Part shown: piece after piece, positions 16,543 to 24,537 of the stretch
Position numbering within the stretch: the stretch's first letter is position 1
Layout: each line of letters opens with the position of its first letter
The notes under the pieces: model-generated
The model's input: only the letters and a program-made list of their open reading frames with translations
Databases searched by the model: none
What the model was told of the DNA's origin: nothing
Made by a program: the position numbers and the translations under genes
Assembly (NCBI GenBank): GCA_016721725.1
Contig: JADKHN010000001.1
Coordinates: forward strand, 1,426,001-1,490,000
Direction of reading: 5' to 3'
DNA: 64,000 nt
Source of the DNA: Chitinophagaceae bacterium
GTDB lineage: Bacteria; Bacteroidota; Bacteroidia; Chitinophagales; Chitinophagaceae

Positions 16543-17859
16543 TTAAAACCTGAACTGCAGCCGGCAGGTGAAAACATCATCTTTTAAATCTCCGGTAAAG
16601 CCCGCCAATTGTGTTTTTTCGTTGAAAACGCGATCATAATACAGGACCAGTTTGGCATTTTCAGTGATGTAATAAGCATATCCAAAACCCAGGGTGCTGT
16701 ATTTGATATTGGCGGCGTTGATGTTGGCGCCTGGTTTTCCGATGTCGGTTTTTTGTACATCGGTATTGGGGTCATACCAGTCGTATTTGATGATCAGCTG
16801 GTGATGGGTACTGCCCAGGTGTTGCAGGTACCAGAAATAAGCTCCGTTGAATTTCCTGACATAGTATCCTTCAGTACCGGCGAATGCCGCACCGGGTGTT
16901 TCGCTGCTGGTGGCCGATGCGCTTTGTTTGCCCATCATGTACTCAGCCCTGAATTCAGAAAATCCTTTTTTGTTTTTGAGTTTCAGTTGAAGGTCAGCGC
17001 CGTAATAGTGCCGGGGAGCGACCTTTCCCAGGTTAAGTGAGGATGAATCAACAGTGAAGGATTTTACGCCACCGGTGGCCGTAGTGGTATAAACATATTT
17101 GGTATTTTGCGACAAGCCCCCGTAGAGTAAAGATACTGCTGCACCCAAACTGATCTTCTGGCTGAGGTTTTGCGGTTTTATCGTGATGCGTCCGATCAGG
17201 TCTTTATGACTGTCATAGTCGGCGGTGGCAGAAAGCCCCGGTCCGTTGAAAATGCCGATGTCAGCCTTCAGGAATTTCAGTTTACTATCCTTCTTCCTGG
17301 GTTCAAAACTCAACATGACGCCCATATCCCTTTCCGTCTTCATCAGGATTTGACTCATTCTGCCCCGCTCGGGTGATTCACGGTCGCCGCTCGATAAGTT
17401 TAGTTCATAGCTGAAAGGCCGGGCGAAAAGTCCGGCAGTCAGGGTAAAAAGTTGAAATTTGTTTTCAAAGAAGCGGCCCCATACATCCCTCACGTTGACA
17501 CCCCTTTCCGTTGCATCAAATTGAAATACAAATTGCAGGGATGGACCTTTGGTCGATTTCGGGAAGTGTACATAATCGATGCGCACACGGGCCCTGCGGA
17601 GCATGAAACGGTTGTTGCTGTTGGTACTGAAATCGCCTCCGGAATAGCCTTTGGCACCCTTGCTGCCGGAAACCTGGAACTGGGGTTGAATATAACCGGA
17701 GAACCGGATCTTATCGAGCCGGTTGAACAGGGACAGCATCCCCTTGCCCATATCCTTTGTGGTATCCACCATATCCATAAGATATTGCGCCTGAACGGAA
17801 AGGCAAAAAAACAGGGAAACGGCCACTAAAGGCAGTCTTTTCTTAAGCATGTTCAGCAA
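16543..17859 (-). CDS. Phosphate-selective porin O/P family protein
   Basis: 438-residue outer-membrane beta-barrel with signal peptide (1-24, ending VQAQ). The segment FSGYIQPQFQVSG with NNRFMLRRARVRIDY is characteristic of the Porin O/P family (OprO/OprP-like), and the last strand ends CRLQFRF. It likely lets phosphate or polyphosphate cross the outer membrane. It is divergent from the DUF47-PiT operon; the shared 116-bp spacer contains Pho-like repeats. The 5'-nucleotidase lies downstream, so release and entry of phosphate appear co-expressed. Confidence 0.88.
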   Translation of the reverse strand: MLNMLKKRLPLVAVSLFFCLSVQAQYLMDMVDTTKDMGKGMLSLFNRLDKIRFSGYIQPQFQVSGSKGAKGYSGGDFSTNSNNRFMLRRARVRIDYVHFPKSTKGPSLQFVFQFDATERGVNVRDVWGRFFENKFQLFTLTAGLFARPFSYELNLSSGDRESPERGRMSQILMKTERDMGVMLSFEPRKKDSKLKFLKADIGIFNGPGLSATADYDSHKDLIGRITIKPQNLSQKISLGAAVSLLYGGLSQNTKYVYTTTATGGVKSFTVDSSSLNLGKVAPRHYYGADLQLKLKNKKGFSEFRAEYMMGKQSASATSSETPGAAFAGTEGYYVRKFNGAYFWYLQHLGSTHHQLIIKYDWYDPNTDVQKTDIGKPGANINAANIKYSTLGFGYAYYITENAKLVLYYDRVFNEKTQLAGFTGDLKDDVFTCRLQFRF

Positions 17860-17888
17860 ATTTCAGGCAAAGGAATAACAATTTAATA

Positions 17889-17916
17889 TTACCCCTGTGT
17901 TAACAAATCATTACCA
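17889..17916. promoter_or_regulatory. Predicted Pho box between the porin and DUF47-PiT operons
   Basis: Half-sites TTACCC (17889), TTAACA (17900) and TTACCA (17911), each 11 bp apart. The core GTTAACAAATCATTAC resembles the two other strong sites. It lies 35 bp upstream of a near -7 (AACCTTTG, 17952-17959) for the plus-strand operon and 30 bp upstream of the porin start, so it could serve both directions. Confidence 0.65.
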
Positions 17917-17975
17917 TTTTCAGGGATGGTATTTTTTTTAGCCTAAAAAGCAACCTTTGCCCCAAATTAAAAACT

Positions 17976-18626
17976 ATGGCAGGATTAAACTCAATTTTAA
18001 AGATATTCTTACCCAAGGACCGGGTATTCTTTCAGCTGTTTGAAAGTGTGGTGGACGTACTGGTGAAGATGGGTGAAAAACTCAAGGAAGTAGTGAATGA
18101 ACCCGATTTTGACGAGCGGGCAAAACTGATCAAGGAGATCGAAGACATGGAGCACATCAATGATGATTATACCCACCAGATCTTTACCGAGTTGGGTAAG
18201 AATTTCATCACGCCCTTCGACCGGGAGGATATCCATTACCTGGCTTCCGCGCTGGATGACATCGCCGATTACATACAGGCATCCGCCAAAAAGATCAATT
18301 TCTATCGCGTCAACCCCAATGATATGGGCATTCATAAGATGTCCGATATCATCGCCCAGGGTTGTGTGGCCGTTCACGCGGCCGTCAAGGAATTGCGCAA
18401 CATGAAGAACATGCGCCAGATCACCGATGCACTGGTGACCATCAACAGCATCGAGAACCAGGGAGACGATATCTTCGACATGAGCATCGAAAGGTTGTTC
18501 GCCGAAGAACCCGATGCCAAAGAAGTGATCAAGAAGAGGGAGATCTACCAGGTGATGGAGATCGTGACCGATAAGTGCGAGGATGCCGCTAACGTGATCG
18601 AGGGGATCATCGTAAAATACGCCTAG
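17976..18626 (+). CDS. DUF47/PhoU-like phosphate transport regulator
   Basis: 216-residue all-helical cytoplasmic protein of the DUF47 (TIGR00153, distant PhoU) family, with acidic motifs such as EIEDMEHINDDYTHQIF and ALDDIADYIQ that bind metal clusters in relatives. It precedes a PiT-type phosphate permease (gap 90 bp, same strand), the standard DUF47-pit arrangement, and probably gates that permease. It ends with TAG, showing that TAG works as an ordinary stop here. Confidence 0.9.
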   Translation: MAGLNSILKIFLPKDRVFFQLFESVVDVLVKMGEKLKEVVNEPDFDERAKLIKEIEDMEHINDDYTHQIFTELGKNFITPFDREDIHYLASALDDIADYIQASAKKINFYRVNPNDMGIHKMSDIIAQGCVAVHAAVKELRNMKNMRQITDALVTINSIENQGDDIFDMSIERLFAEEPDAKEVIKKREIYQVMEIVTDKCEDAANVIEGIIVKYA

Positions 18627-18687
18627 TTCAACCTGAAATCATTCCATTTGAAAAGAAGGTAATCGCGCAGCGTCATCAACGCATTAT

Positions 18688-18708
18688 CAAATCTTCAAAT
18701 TCTCAAAT
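18688..18708. repeat. Short CAAAT repeat with 8-bp period
   Basis: CAAAT at 18688, 18696 and 18704, period 8 bp, immediately upstream of the PiT start. It is a short low-copy tandem motif in the DUF47-pit spacer and differs from the 7-bp family elsewhere in the window. Confidence 0.6.
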
Positions 18709-18716
18709 CAGCAAGT

Positions 18717-20429
18717 ATGACCTTAGTAATCATCATCATAGCCCTGGCCCTGATCTTCGACTACATCAACGGATTCCACGATGCGGCCAACTCGATCGCC
18801 ACGGTGGTCTCCACCAAGGTGCTCACACCTTTCCAGGCGGTGGTTTGGGCGGCCATTTTCAACTGCGTGGCCTATTTCATTTTCAAGGATCACGCGGTGG
18901 CCAATACGATCAGCAAAACGGTCAATAAGGAATTCATCACGCTGCCGGTCATCTTATCCGGTCTGATCGCCGCCATTTTCTGGAACCTGCTCACCTGGTG
19001 GTATGGCATTCCGTCTTCTTCCTCACATACCTTGATCGGTGGTTTTGCCGGCGCGGCTATTGCACACGCCATCTCCCTGAAGGGAATGGGCATCAGCTGG
19101 GGTAAGATCGTTGAGTCGGGGATCATTCTCAATACGGTATTGTTCATCTTCCTCGCGCCGCTCATCGGTATGGGCATTTCGATCTTCATCACGATCGTCA
19201 CCATCATGCGAAACATCTGGATCCGTATCGGGATCATCGCCCTGGCCACTTTCTTTACGGTATTGCTGTTTGATATGTTCGAGAACACCAAGATGGAAGA
19301 GAACCTGCAGAAATTCCTTAAAGTAGACAAGTACAAAAAAGAATTAAAAGAAGCCCGTGCAAAGAAGGAAGCCAACCCCTCCGATACCCTGGCCATTAAA
19401 GCCTTCAACACGGCGCAGGAGAAACTGGACAAAGCCCTGCCCAATTACAATAACATATTGGCCCTGGTGAATGATTTTGATAACCTGGGGGCTGTGAAGA
19501 TCGCCCATGAGGCCAGTGAAAAAGGCTGGCTGAAAGACATCGAAGCGAGCCGCCTCAAGGATGATGTCAGAAATGCCAATGATTACCTCGTTCTCGAATC
19601 AAAATCCGTCGAGGATCCAAAGGTCAATAAAGCCGAATTTTTGATCGCCAAAGAAGAGACCGAAAAATACAAGGATCCGCTCAAGAAATATTTTAAAAAG
19701 GAGATCTCCGCAGACAGCGCCATCATCGCCATGAATGCGATCTATCCCATAAAAGAAGCGAACCGCGATAAAGTGAAAAAGAAGATCACCGGTTTCAGCA
19801 TTGAAAAGGCATTGGCCAAGGACATCGATAAGGCCGATAATGGAAAAGTGGTATGGGGCATTGTCCTCACCTCTCTGTTGTTCTGTCTCGTTTACCTATG
19901 GGTAGAAAAAATTCGGACACCCACGGCGTTCAGAGTGGCCAATATGTTCAAGAAACTCCAGTTGCTGAGTTCAGCCGCCTTCAGTATCGGGCATGGCGGA
20001 AATGACGCCCAGAAGGTCATGGGGATCATCGGTGCGGCGCTCATCGCGAATGGCAGTATCCAGAATTTCTCGGATCTCCCCGGATGGGTTCCCGTGGCCT
20101 GTTATCTCGCCATCGGTTTGGGTACCATGAGCGGCGGCTGGAAGATCGTCAAGACCATGGGTACCAAGATCACCAAAGTGACCCCGCTTGAAGGTGTTTC
20201 GGCGGAGACGGCCGGTGCGTTCACGCTGTTCTTCACCGGGCAAATGGGGATTCCCGTTTCCACCACCCATACCATCACCGGATCCATCATCGGGGTAGGC
20301 GCTACCAAACGCTTGTCGGCCGTTCGGTGGGGCGTTACCGTTAACCTGTTGTGGGCCTGGATACTTACTATTCCCGTGAGCGGGTTACTGGCGGCCGGGA
20401 CTTATTACATCATCCATTTCTTCCTGTAA
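18717..20429 (+). CDS. PiT-family phosphate permease with large central insert
   Basis: Inorganic phosphate (H+ or Na+ coupled) transporter, 570 aa. Both family signatures are present: GFHDAANS (19-26) and GHGGNDAQ (425-432), plus the paired IPSSSSHT and VSTTHT motifs. Membrane segments fill about 1-186 and 379-570. Between them lies a charged, Lys/Glu-rich helical insert of about 190 residues (190-378) absent from compact bacterial PiTs. The location of this loop, cytoplasmic or periplasmic, cannot be settled by eye. It follows the DUF47 gene and ends at a strong terminator. Confidence 0.9.
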   Translation: MTLVIIIIALALIFDYINGFHDAANSIATVVSTKVLTPFQAVVWAAIFNCVAYFIFKDHAVANTISKTVNKEFITLPVILSGLIAAIFWNLLTWWYGIPSSSSHTLIGGFAGAAIAHAISLKGMGISWGKIVESGIILNTVLFIFLAPLIGMGISIFITIVTIMRNIWIRIGIIALATFFTVLLFDMFENTKMEENLQKFLKVDKYKKELKEARAKKEANPSDTLAIKAFNTAQEKLDKALPNYNNILALVNDFDNLGAVKIAHEASEKGWLKDIEASRLKDDVRNANDYLVLESKSVEDPKVNKAEFLIAKEETEKYKDPLKKYFKKEISADSAIIAMNAIYPIKEANRDKVKKKITGFSIEKALAKDIDKADNGKVVWGIVLTSLLFCLVYLWVEKIRTPTAFRVANMFKKLQLLSSAAFSIGHGGNDAQKVMGIIGAALIANGSIQNFSDLPGWVPVACYLAIGLGTMSGGWKIVKTMGTKITKVTPLEGVSAETAGAFTLFFTGQMGIPVSTTHTITGSIIGVGATKRLSAVRWGVTVNLLWAWILTIPVSGLLAAGTYYIIHFFL

Positions 20430-20456
20430 ACGGAATGAATCATAATATCATTTTAC

Positions 20457-20484
20457 AATCACTCATTTACTGAGTGATTTTTTG
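20457..20484 (+). terminator. Terminator of the DUF47-PiT operon
   Basis: Perfect 9-bp stem AATCACTCA/TGAGTGATT with loop TTTAC, followed by a T-rich run. It ends 14 bp before the galE start. Confidence 0.85.
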
Positions 20485-20497
20485 TTTTCTTTGTATC

Positions 20498-21553
20498 ATG
20501 AAAAAGATCCTGGTCACCGGCGGATGCGGCTATATCGGAGTTCATACGATCGTGGACCTGATTGAAAACGGCTATGCAGTGATCTCCGCGGATAATAATT
20601 CCAGGAGCAGCGACCGCATCCTGGAAGGGGTGGAACAGATCACGGGTAAAAAGGTGAAGAATTACAAGGTCGACCTGTGCAACTACGACGACACGTTCGC
20701 CATATTCCAGGAGAACCCGGATGTCGTTGGCATCATTCATTTCGCGGCCTTTAAAGCCGTGGGCGAATCAGTTGAAAAGCCCCTGTTGTATTTTGAGAAC
20801 AACCTCAACTCCCTGATCAATATCCTGAAGTGCGCTGAAGAATTTTCGGTTCCACACTTTGTTTTTTCCTCTTCCTGCACGGTTTACGGAAATCCCGACC
20901 AGGTACCCGTAACCGAAACCACGCCGCAGAAGCCTGCAGAATCCCCCTATGGCGCAACCAAACAGATGGGAGAACTGATCGTTTCCGAAGTGGCGAAAAA
21001 GGGCTTGATGAAGGGGATCCTGTTGCGGTATTTCAACCCGGTGGGAGCGCATCCTTCCGCCTGTATCGGAGAAATGCCCCTGGGCAAACCCGCCAACCTG
21101 GTACCGGCGATCACCCAAACCGCCATCGGTAAGATCCCGGAATTATCGGTCTTCGGTTCTGATTATCCAACACCGGACGGCAGTTGTATCCGGGATTATA
21201 TTCATGTTTGCGATATCGCCCATGCCCATACATTGGCATTGGCTTACCTGGACTCGGAAAAAAACGAGACCCATTGCGATATCTTCAACCTGGGCATCGG
21301 CACCGGTTATAGTGTTCTGGAACTGATCCATGCTTTTGAAAGGGTCACCGGGGTCTCGCTTAATTACCGCATCACCGATCGCCGGGCTGGTGATGTTACG
21401 GCCATCTACGCCAATAACGAAAAAGCCAGGCATGGACTGGGCTGGACCCCCCGGTACAACCTGGATGATATGCTCCAAAGCGCCTGGGCCTGGGAATCCA
21501 AGCTGAAGGAAGATGAGAACCTCTTTGATAACCGAGCCGTTGGATTGAATTGA
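20498..21553 (+). CDS. galE: UDP-glucose 4-epimerase
   Basis: 351-residue short-chain dehydrogenase-type epimerase interconverting UDP-glucose and UDP-galactose with bound NAD. The start is the ATG at 20498 (MKKILVTGGCGYIG); a longer in-frame reading from 20474 covers the preceding terminator and is rejected. The Rossmann motif is GGCGYIG (8-14); catalytic residues are Y151 and K155 in SPYGATK, with SSSCTVYG just before. Length matches GalE (about 340 aa). It appears monocistronic between a terminator and the transketolase gene. Confidence 0.93.
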   Translation: MKKILVTGGCGYIGVHTIVDLIENGYAVISADNNSRSSDRILEGVEQITGKKVKNYKVDLCNYDDTFAIFQENPDVVGIIHFAAFKAVGESVEKPLLYFENNLNSLINILKCAEEFSVPHFVFSSSCTVYGNPDQVPVTETTPQKPAESPYGATKQMGELIVSEVAKKGLMKGILLRYFNPVGAHPSACIGEMPLGKPANLVPAITQTAIGKIPELSVFGSDYPTPDGSCIRDYIHVCDIAHAHTLALAYLDSEKNETHCDIFNLGIGTGYSVLELIHAFERVTGVSLNYRITDRRAGDVTAIYANNEKARHGLGWTPRYNLDDMLQSAWAWESKLKEDENLFDNRAVGLN

Positions 21554-21671
21554 ACTTTTACCGACTGGCATTTACATTTTGTGGGCAACTTTTTCTGCTG
21601 TAAAGTCCTTCAATCAAATCTTTCTTTTATTTTGCGGCATCGTCACAAATCCCAAAAAATCAATTTAATCT

Positions 21672-22625
21672 ATGCTCAGTCAGATACAGGTCACCGGCAA
21701 TAAGGATACCCGAAGCGGGTTCGGGGACGGCATCCTGGAAGCCGCCAAAAAAAATCCACAGATCGTTGCACTCACAGCCGACCTGGCCGGTTCACTGAAA
21801 CTGAATGGTTTCATGGCCGCTTTCCCGGAGCGTTTTTACCAGTGCGGTATCGCTGAAGCGAATATGATGGGTATCGCTGCCGGGTTGACCATTGGCGGCA
21901 AGATCCCGTATACCACCACCTTTGCCAATTTTTCTACGGGCCGCGTTTACGATCAGATCCGCCAAAGCATCGCCTACAGCGGCAAAAATGTCAAGATATG
22001 TGCTTCACATGCCGGGCTCACCCTTGGTGAGGACGGCGCCACACACCAGATCCTGGAGGACATCGGGCTGATGAAGATGTTGCCGGGCATGACCGTCATT
22101 GTACCGGCCGATTATAACCAGACCAAGGCGGCCACCATGGCGATCGCCGATTTTGAAGGCCCGGTTTACCTTCGTTTTGGAAGGCCTGTATGGCCGATAT
22201 TCACCCGGGAAGATGATTTTGTGATCGGGAAGGCCCAGCTCATGTCCACCGGTTCGGATATCAGCATCTTCGCCTGCGGACATATGGTATGGAAGGCCAT
22301 CGAAGCCGGCAGGATACTCGAGGAAAAAGGCATCAGCGTGGAAGTGATCAATATCCATACCATCAAACCCCTGGATACCGAAGCGGTACTCGCTTCCCTG
22401 AAAAAGACCGGTTGCGCGGTGACGGCGGAGGAACACAATATCATCGGTGGGCTGGGCGACAGCATCGCCCAGGTGGCAGCCCGCCATTTACCGGTTCCGA
22501 TCGAATACGTGGGTACCAATGATACATTCGGGGAGAGCGGTAAACCACTTGAATTGCTTAAGAAATACGGACTTGAAGCGTCCGATATCGTAGCGGCCGC
22601 GGAAAAGGCCATAGCAAGAAAATAA
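21672..22625 (+). CDS. Transketolase, C-terminal subunit (split type)
   Basis: 317-residue protein equal to the pyrimidine-binding and C-terminal domains of transketolase. Motifs include RFYQCGIAEANMMGIAAGL (with the catalytic glutamate), PYTTTFANF and DGATHQILEDIGLM. Split transketolases need a separate N-terminal, ThDP-pyrophosphate-binding subunit. That partner normally sits immediately upstream, but here galE does, so the N-subunit must be encoded outside the window. It ends with a terminator at 22649-22676. Confidence 0.9.
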   Translation: MLSQIQVTGNKDTRSGFGDGILEAAKKNPQIVALTADLAGSLKLNGFMAAFPERFYQCGIAEANMMGIAAGLTIGGKIPYTTTFANFSTGRVYDQIRQSIAYSGKNVKICASHAGLTLGEDGATHQILEDIGLMKMLPGMTVIVPADYNQTKAATMAIADFEGPVYLRFGRPVWPIFTREDDFVIGKAQLMSTGSDISIFACGHMVWKAIEAGRILEEKGISVEVINIHTIKPLDTEAVLASLKKTGCAVTAEEHNIIGGLGDSIAQVAARHLPVPIEYVGTNDTFGESGKPLELLKKYGLEASDIVAAAEKAIARK

Positions 22626-22648
22626 GGCCCCGATTAAACTTCTGCTCC

Positions 22649-22676
22649 AAAAACCAATCTTACCATTGGTTTTTTT
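22649..22676 (+). terminator. Terminator after the transketolase subunit gene
   Basis: Stem AAAAACCAAT/ATTGGTTTTT with 6-nt loop CTTACC and a T-rich tail, 23 bp past the stop. Confidence 0.85.
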
Positions 22677-22700
22677 ATTTTTACTGCTGCATCAACCACT

Positions 22701-23252
22701 ATGACTGAACATTTGGACGATAAGGAACTGCTCATGCAGTTTCATGAACCTGCTACCAAAGAAAGGGCCTATACCCGTATCATCAAAAAATACCAGGAAA
22801 AGCTCTATTGGCACATTCGCCGGCTTGTGGTTGAACATGAGGATGCCAATGATGTATTGCAGAATATGTTCATCAAGGTATGGAACGGGTTGGGTAATTT
22901 CAGGGAAGACAGTCAGTTGTACACCTGGCTTTACCGCATCGCCACCAATGAAAGCCTGACTTTCCTGGAACAGCAGAAAAAAAGATCTTCGGTTTCCCTC
23001 AGTGATGTGGAATCCGGCTTATCCAACCGCTTACAGGCCGATAAGCATTTCGATGCCAATAAGCTGGAATGGAAATTACAAGTGGCAATACAGCAATTGC
23101 CTGAAAAACAACGTGTTGTGTTTAATTTGAGGTATTATGACGAGATGCCATATGAAAAAATGAGCCAGGTTTTGGAGACCAGTGAAGGCGCCCTGAAGGC
23201 CAGCTACCACCATGCCGTGAAAAAAATTGAGGATTTTATCCTAAATCGTTAA
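22701..23252 (+). CDS. RNA polymerase sigma factor, ECF type
   Basis: 183-residue sigma-70 family ECF factor. Region 2 covers about 25-90 (YQEKLYWHIRRLV, DANDVLQNMFIKVW, YTWLYRIATNE). Region 4 covers about 125-180 (LPEKQRVVFNLRYYDEMPY, SEGALKASYHHAVKKI). No region 3 is present. It heads a run with a membrane-anchored protein (33 bp gap) and a small Spy-like periplasmic protein, a layout typical of envelope-stress sigma/anti-sigma modules. Confidence 0.9.
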   Translation: MTEHLDDKELLMQFHEPATKERAYTRIIKKYQEKLYWHIRRLVVEHEDANDVLQNMFIKVWNGLGNFREDSQLYTWLYRIATNESLTFLEQQKKRSSVSLSDVESGLSNRLQADKHFDANKLEWKLQVAIQQLPEKQRVVFNLRYYDEMPYEKMSQVLETSEGALKASYHHAVKKIEDFILNR

Positions 23253-23285
23253 ACTTTAAGCAATAAAACAGGTCTTATTGAAGTA

Positions 23286-24041
23286 ATGGGAAACAGCTTA
23301 GACATATTGAATGAACTGAAGGAAATAAGTCCCCTTCTGGCGGGGCTTGAAAAGGTCAATGTTTATACCATTCCGGCTGGTTATTTTGAGAGCCTTTCGG
23401 ACGATGTTTTGGTTTCGCTGAAAGAGGAGTATCCTTCTCTTTTCACCGGTTTGACAACCCCCAATGCCAACTCCGTTCCCCAAGGTTATTTCGATTCACT
23501 GGCAGATCAGATCCTGGCTAAGGTCAACAGTCAGGCAGTTGAATCCGCTTCAGATGAATTGAGGAAACTCTCCCCGATGTTGTACAGCATACAGGACATC
23601 CAGGTTTTTAGCACCCCCGCCGGCTATTTTGATGGCCTTTCCGGTTCGCTTCTGGAAAAGGTAAAGCCTCAGCCTTCCCGGGTGGTCAGCATGCGCAGGC
23701 GCACCAGCCAGTTCTTCAGGTATGCCGTTGCGGCTGCCTTTACCGGGGTGATGGCCCTGGGGGTTTTCAAATTCACCGGGAATCCTAAAACGGAGATGGA
23801 TCCCCTGGTTGCAGAAGGCACCCAGATCGCCAAAGAAAACAAGTTCGATGAGGAGCTGGCCAAAGTATCCGATGCGGATATCGTGAAATATCTCGAATCC
23901 AACGGCAGCGATGTGGATGCCGCTCTTGTAGCCGGAACGGTGGATGAATCTGAATTACCCTCCCAGGAGGATTACCTGACGGATGAAAAAGCCCTGGACA
24001 ATTACCTGAATAACATCAATACGAAAGACCTAAACAATTAA
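23286..24041 (+). CDS. Putative anti-sigma factor with three GYF-type repeats
   Basis: 251-residue protein of no named family known to me. One transmembrane helix lies at about 146-162, with the N-terminal 140 residues probably cytoplasmic. Three copies of a P-x-GYF-(E/D)-x-L motif occur at about 30, 65 and 111. The first and third share a longer unit (LKEISPLL.. at 11 and LRKLSPML.. at 92), so a duplication is visible. The tail after the helix is acidic. Position directly after an ECF sigma gene and one membrane span suggest an anti-sigma role; there is no recognisable zinc-binding ZAS motif. Confidence 0.72.
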   Translation: MGNSLDILNELKEISPLLAGLEKVNVYTIPAGYFESLSDDVLVSLKEEYPSLFTGLTTPNANSVPQGYFDSLADQILAKVNSQAVESASDELRKLSPMLYSIQDIQVFSTPAGYFDGLSGSLLEKVKPQPSRVVSMRRRTSQFFRYAVAAAFTGVMALGVFKFTGNPKTEMDPLVAEGTQIAKENKFDEELAKVSDADIVKYLESNGSDVDAALVAGTVDESELPSQEDYLTDEKALDNYLNNINTKDLNN

Positions 24042-24051
24042 TCATACGATC

Positions 24052-24474
24052 ATGAAAAAAGCTTTACTCATAGTATCCCTTTTCCTTGCCGGCCTTACTG
24101 CTGTAAAAGCACAGGACGATCAGCCCGGGGATGAAGCGAAGAAACAGGAAAAGATCAAAGCGCTTTATATCGCGTATATCTCACAGCAATTGCAATTGAG
24201 CCCGGATGAGGCCCAGAAATTCTGGCCTGTTCACGGTCAGTTTGAGAACGAACTGAGATCGGTGAAACATGACATGCCTGAACTGGAAAAGCAACAAGCG
24301 GTATTGAATATCAAAAAGAAATACCAGGAGAATTTCAACCGCATTTTAGGCCCCAACCGTTGCGAACGATTTTACCGCATGGATGGAGAGTTCAAACGCA
24401 AACTCCTGGAACGTATCCGTAATCAACGGCAGAACCAGGTTCAACGCCCCAAGATGAGAAGGGGACAACGATAA
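24052..24474 (+). CDS. Small periplasmic Spy/LTXXQ-like protein
   Basis: 140-residue secreted protein: signal peptide MKKALLIVSLFLAGLTAVKAQ, then a helical, highly charged body. The stretch LQLSPDEAQKFWPV resembles the LTxxQ-type motif of Spy/CpxP-like periplasmic chaperones or sensors. It is third in the sigma/anti-sigma run (10 bp gap) and could be the stress-sensing or chaperone part of the module; this is inference. It ends at a strong terminator. Confidence 0.75.
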   Translation: MKKALLIVSLFLAGLTAVKAQDDQPGDEAKKQEKIKALYIAYISQQLQLSPDEAQKFWPVHGQFENELRSVKHDMPELEKQQAVLNIKKKYQENFNRILGPNRCERFYRMDGEFKRKLLERIRNQRQNQVQRPKMRRGQR

Positions 24475-24488
24475 GATCAATAAGTCAT

Positions 24489-24527
24489 AAAAGCGGTTGT
24501 AACTGAATGGTTACAACCGCTTTTTTT
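24489..24527 (+). terminator. Terminator of the sigma/anti-sigma/Spy-like operon
   Basis: Fifteen-bp perfect stem (24489-24503 with 24510-24524; core AGCGGTTGTAAC), 6-nt loop TGAATG and a run of seven T. Confidence 0.93.
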
Positions 24528-24537
24528 ATGGCGGCTG

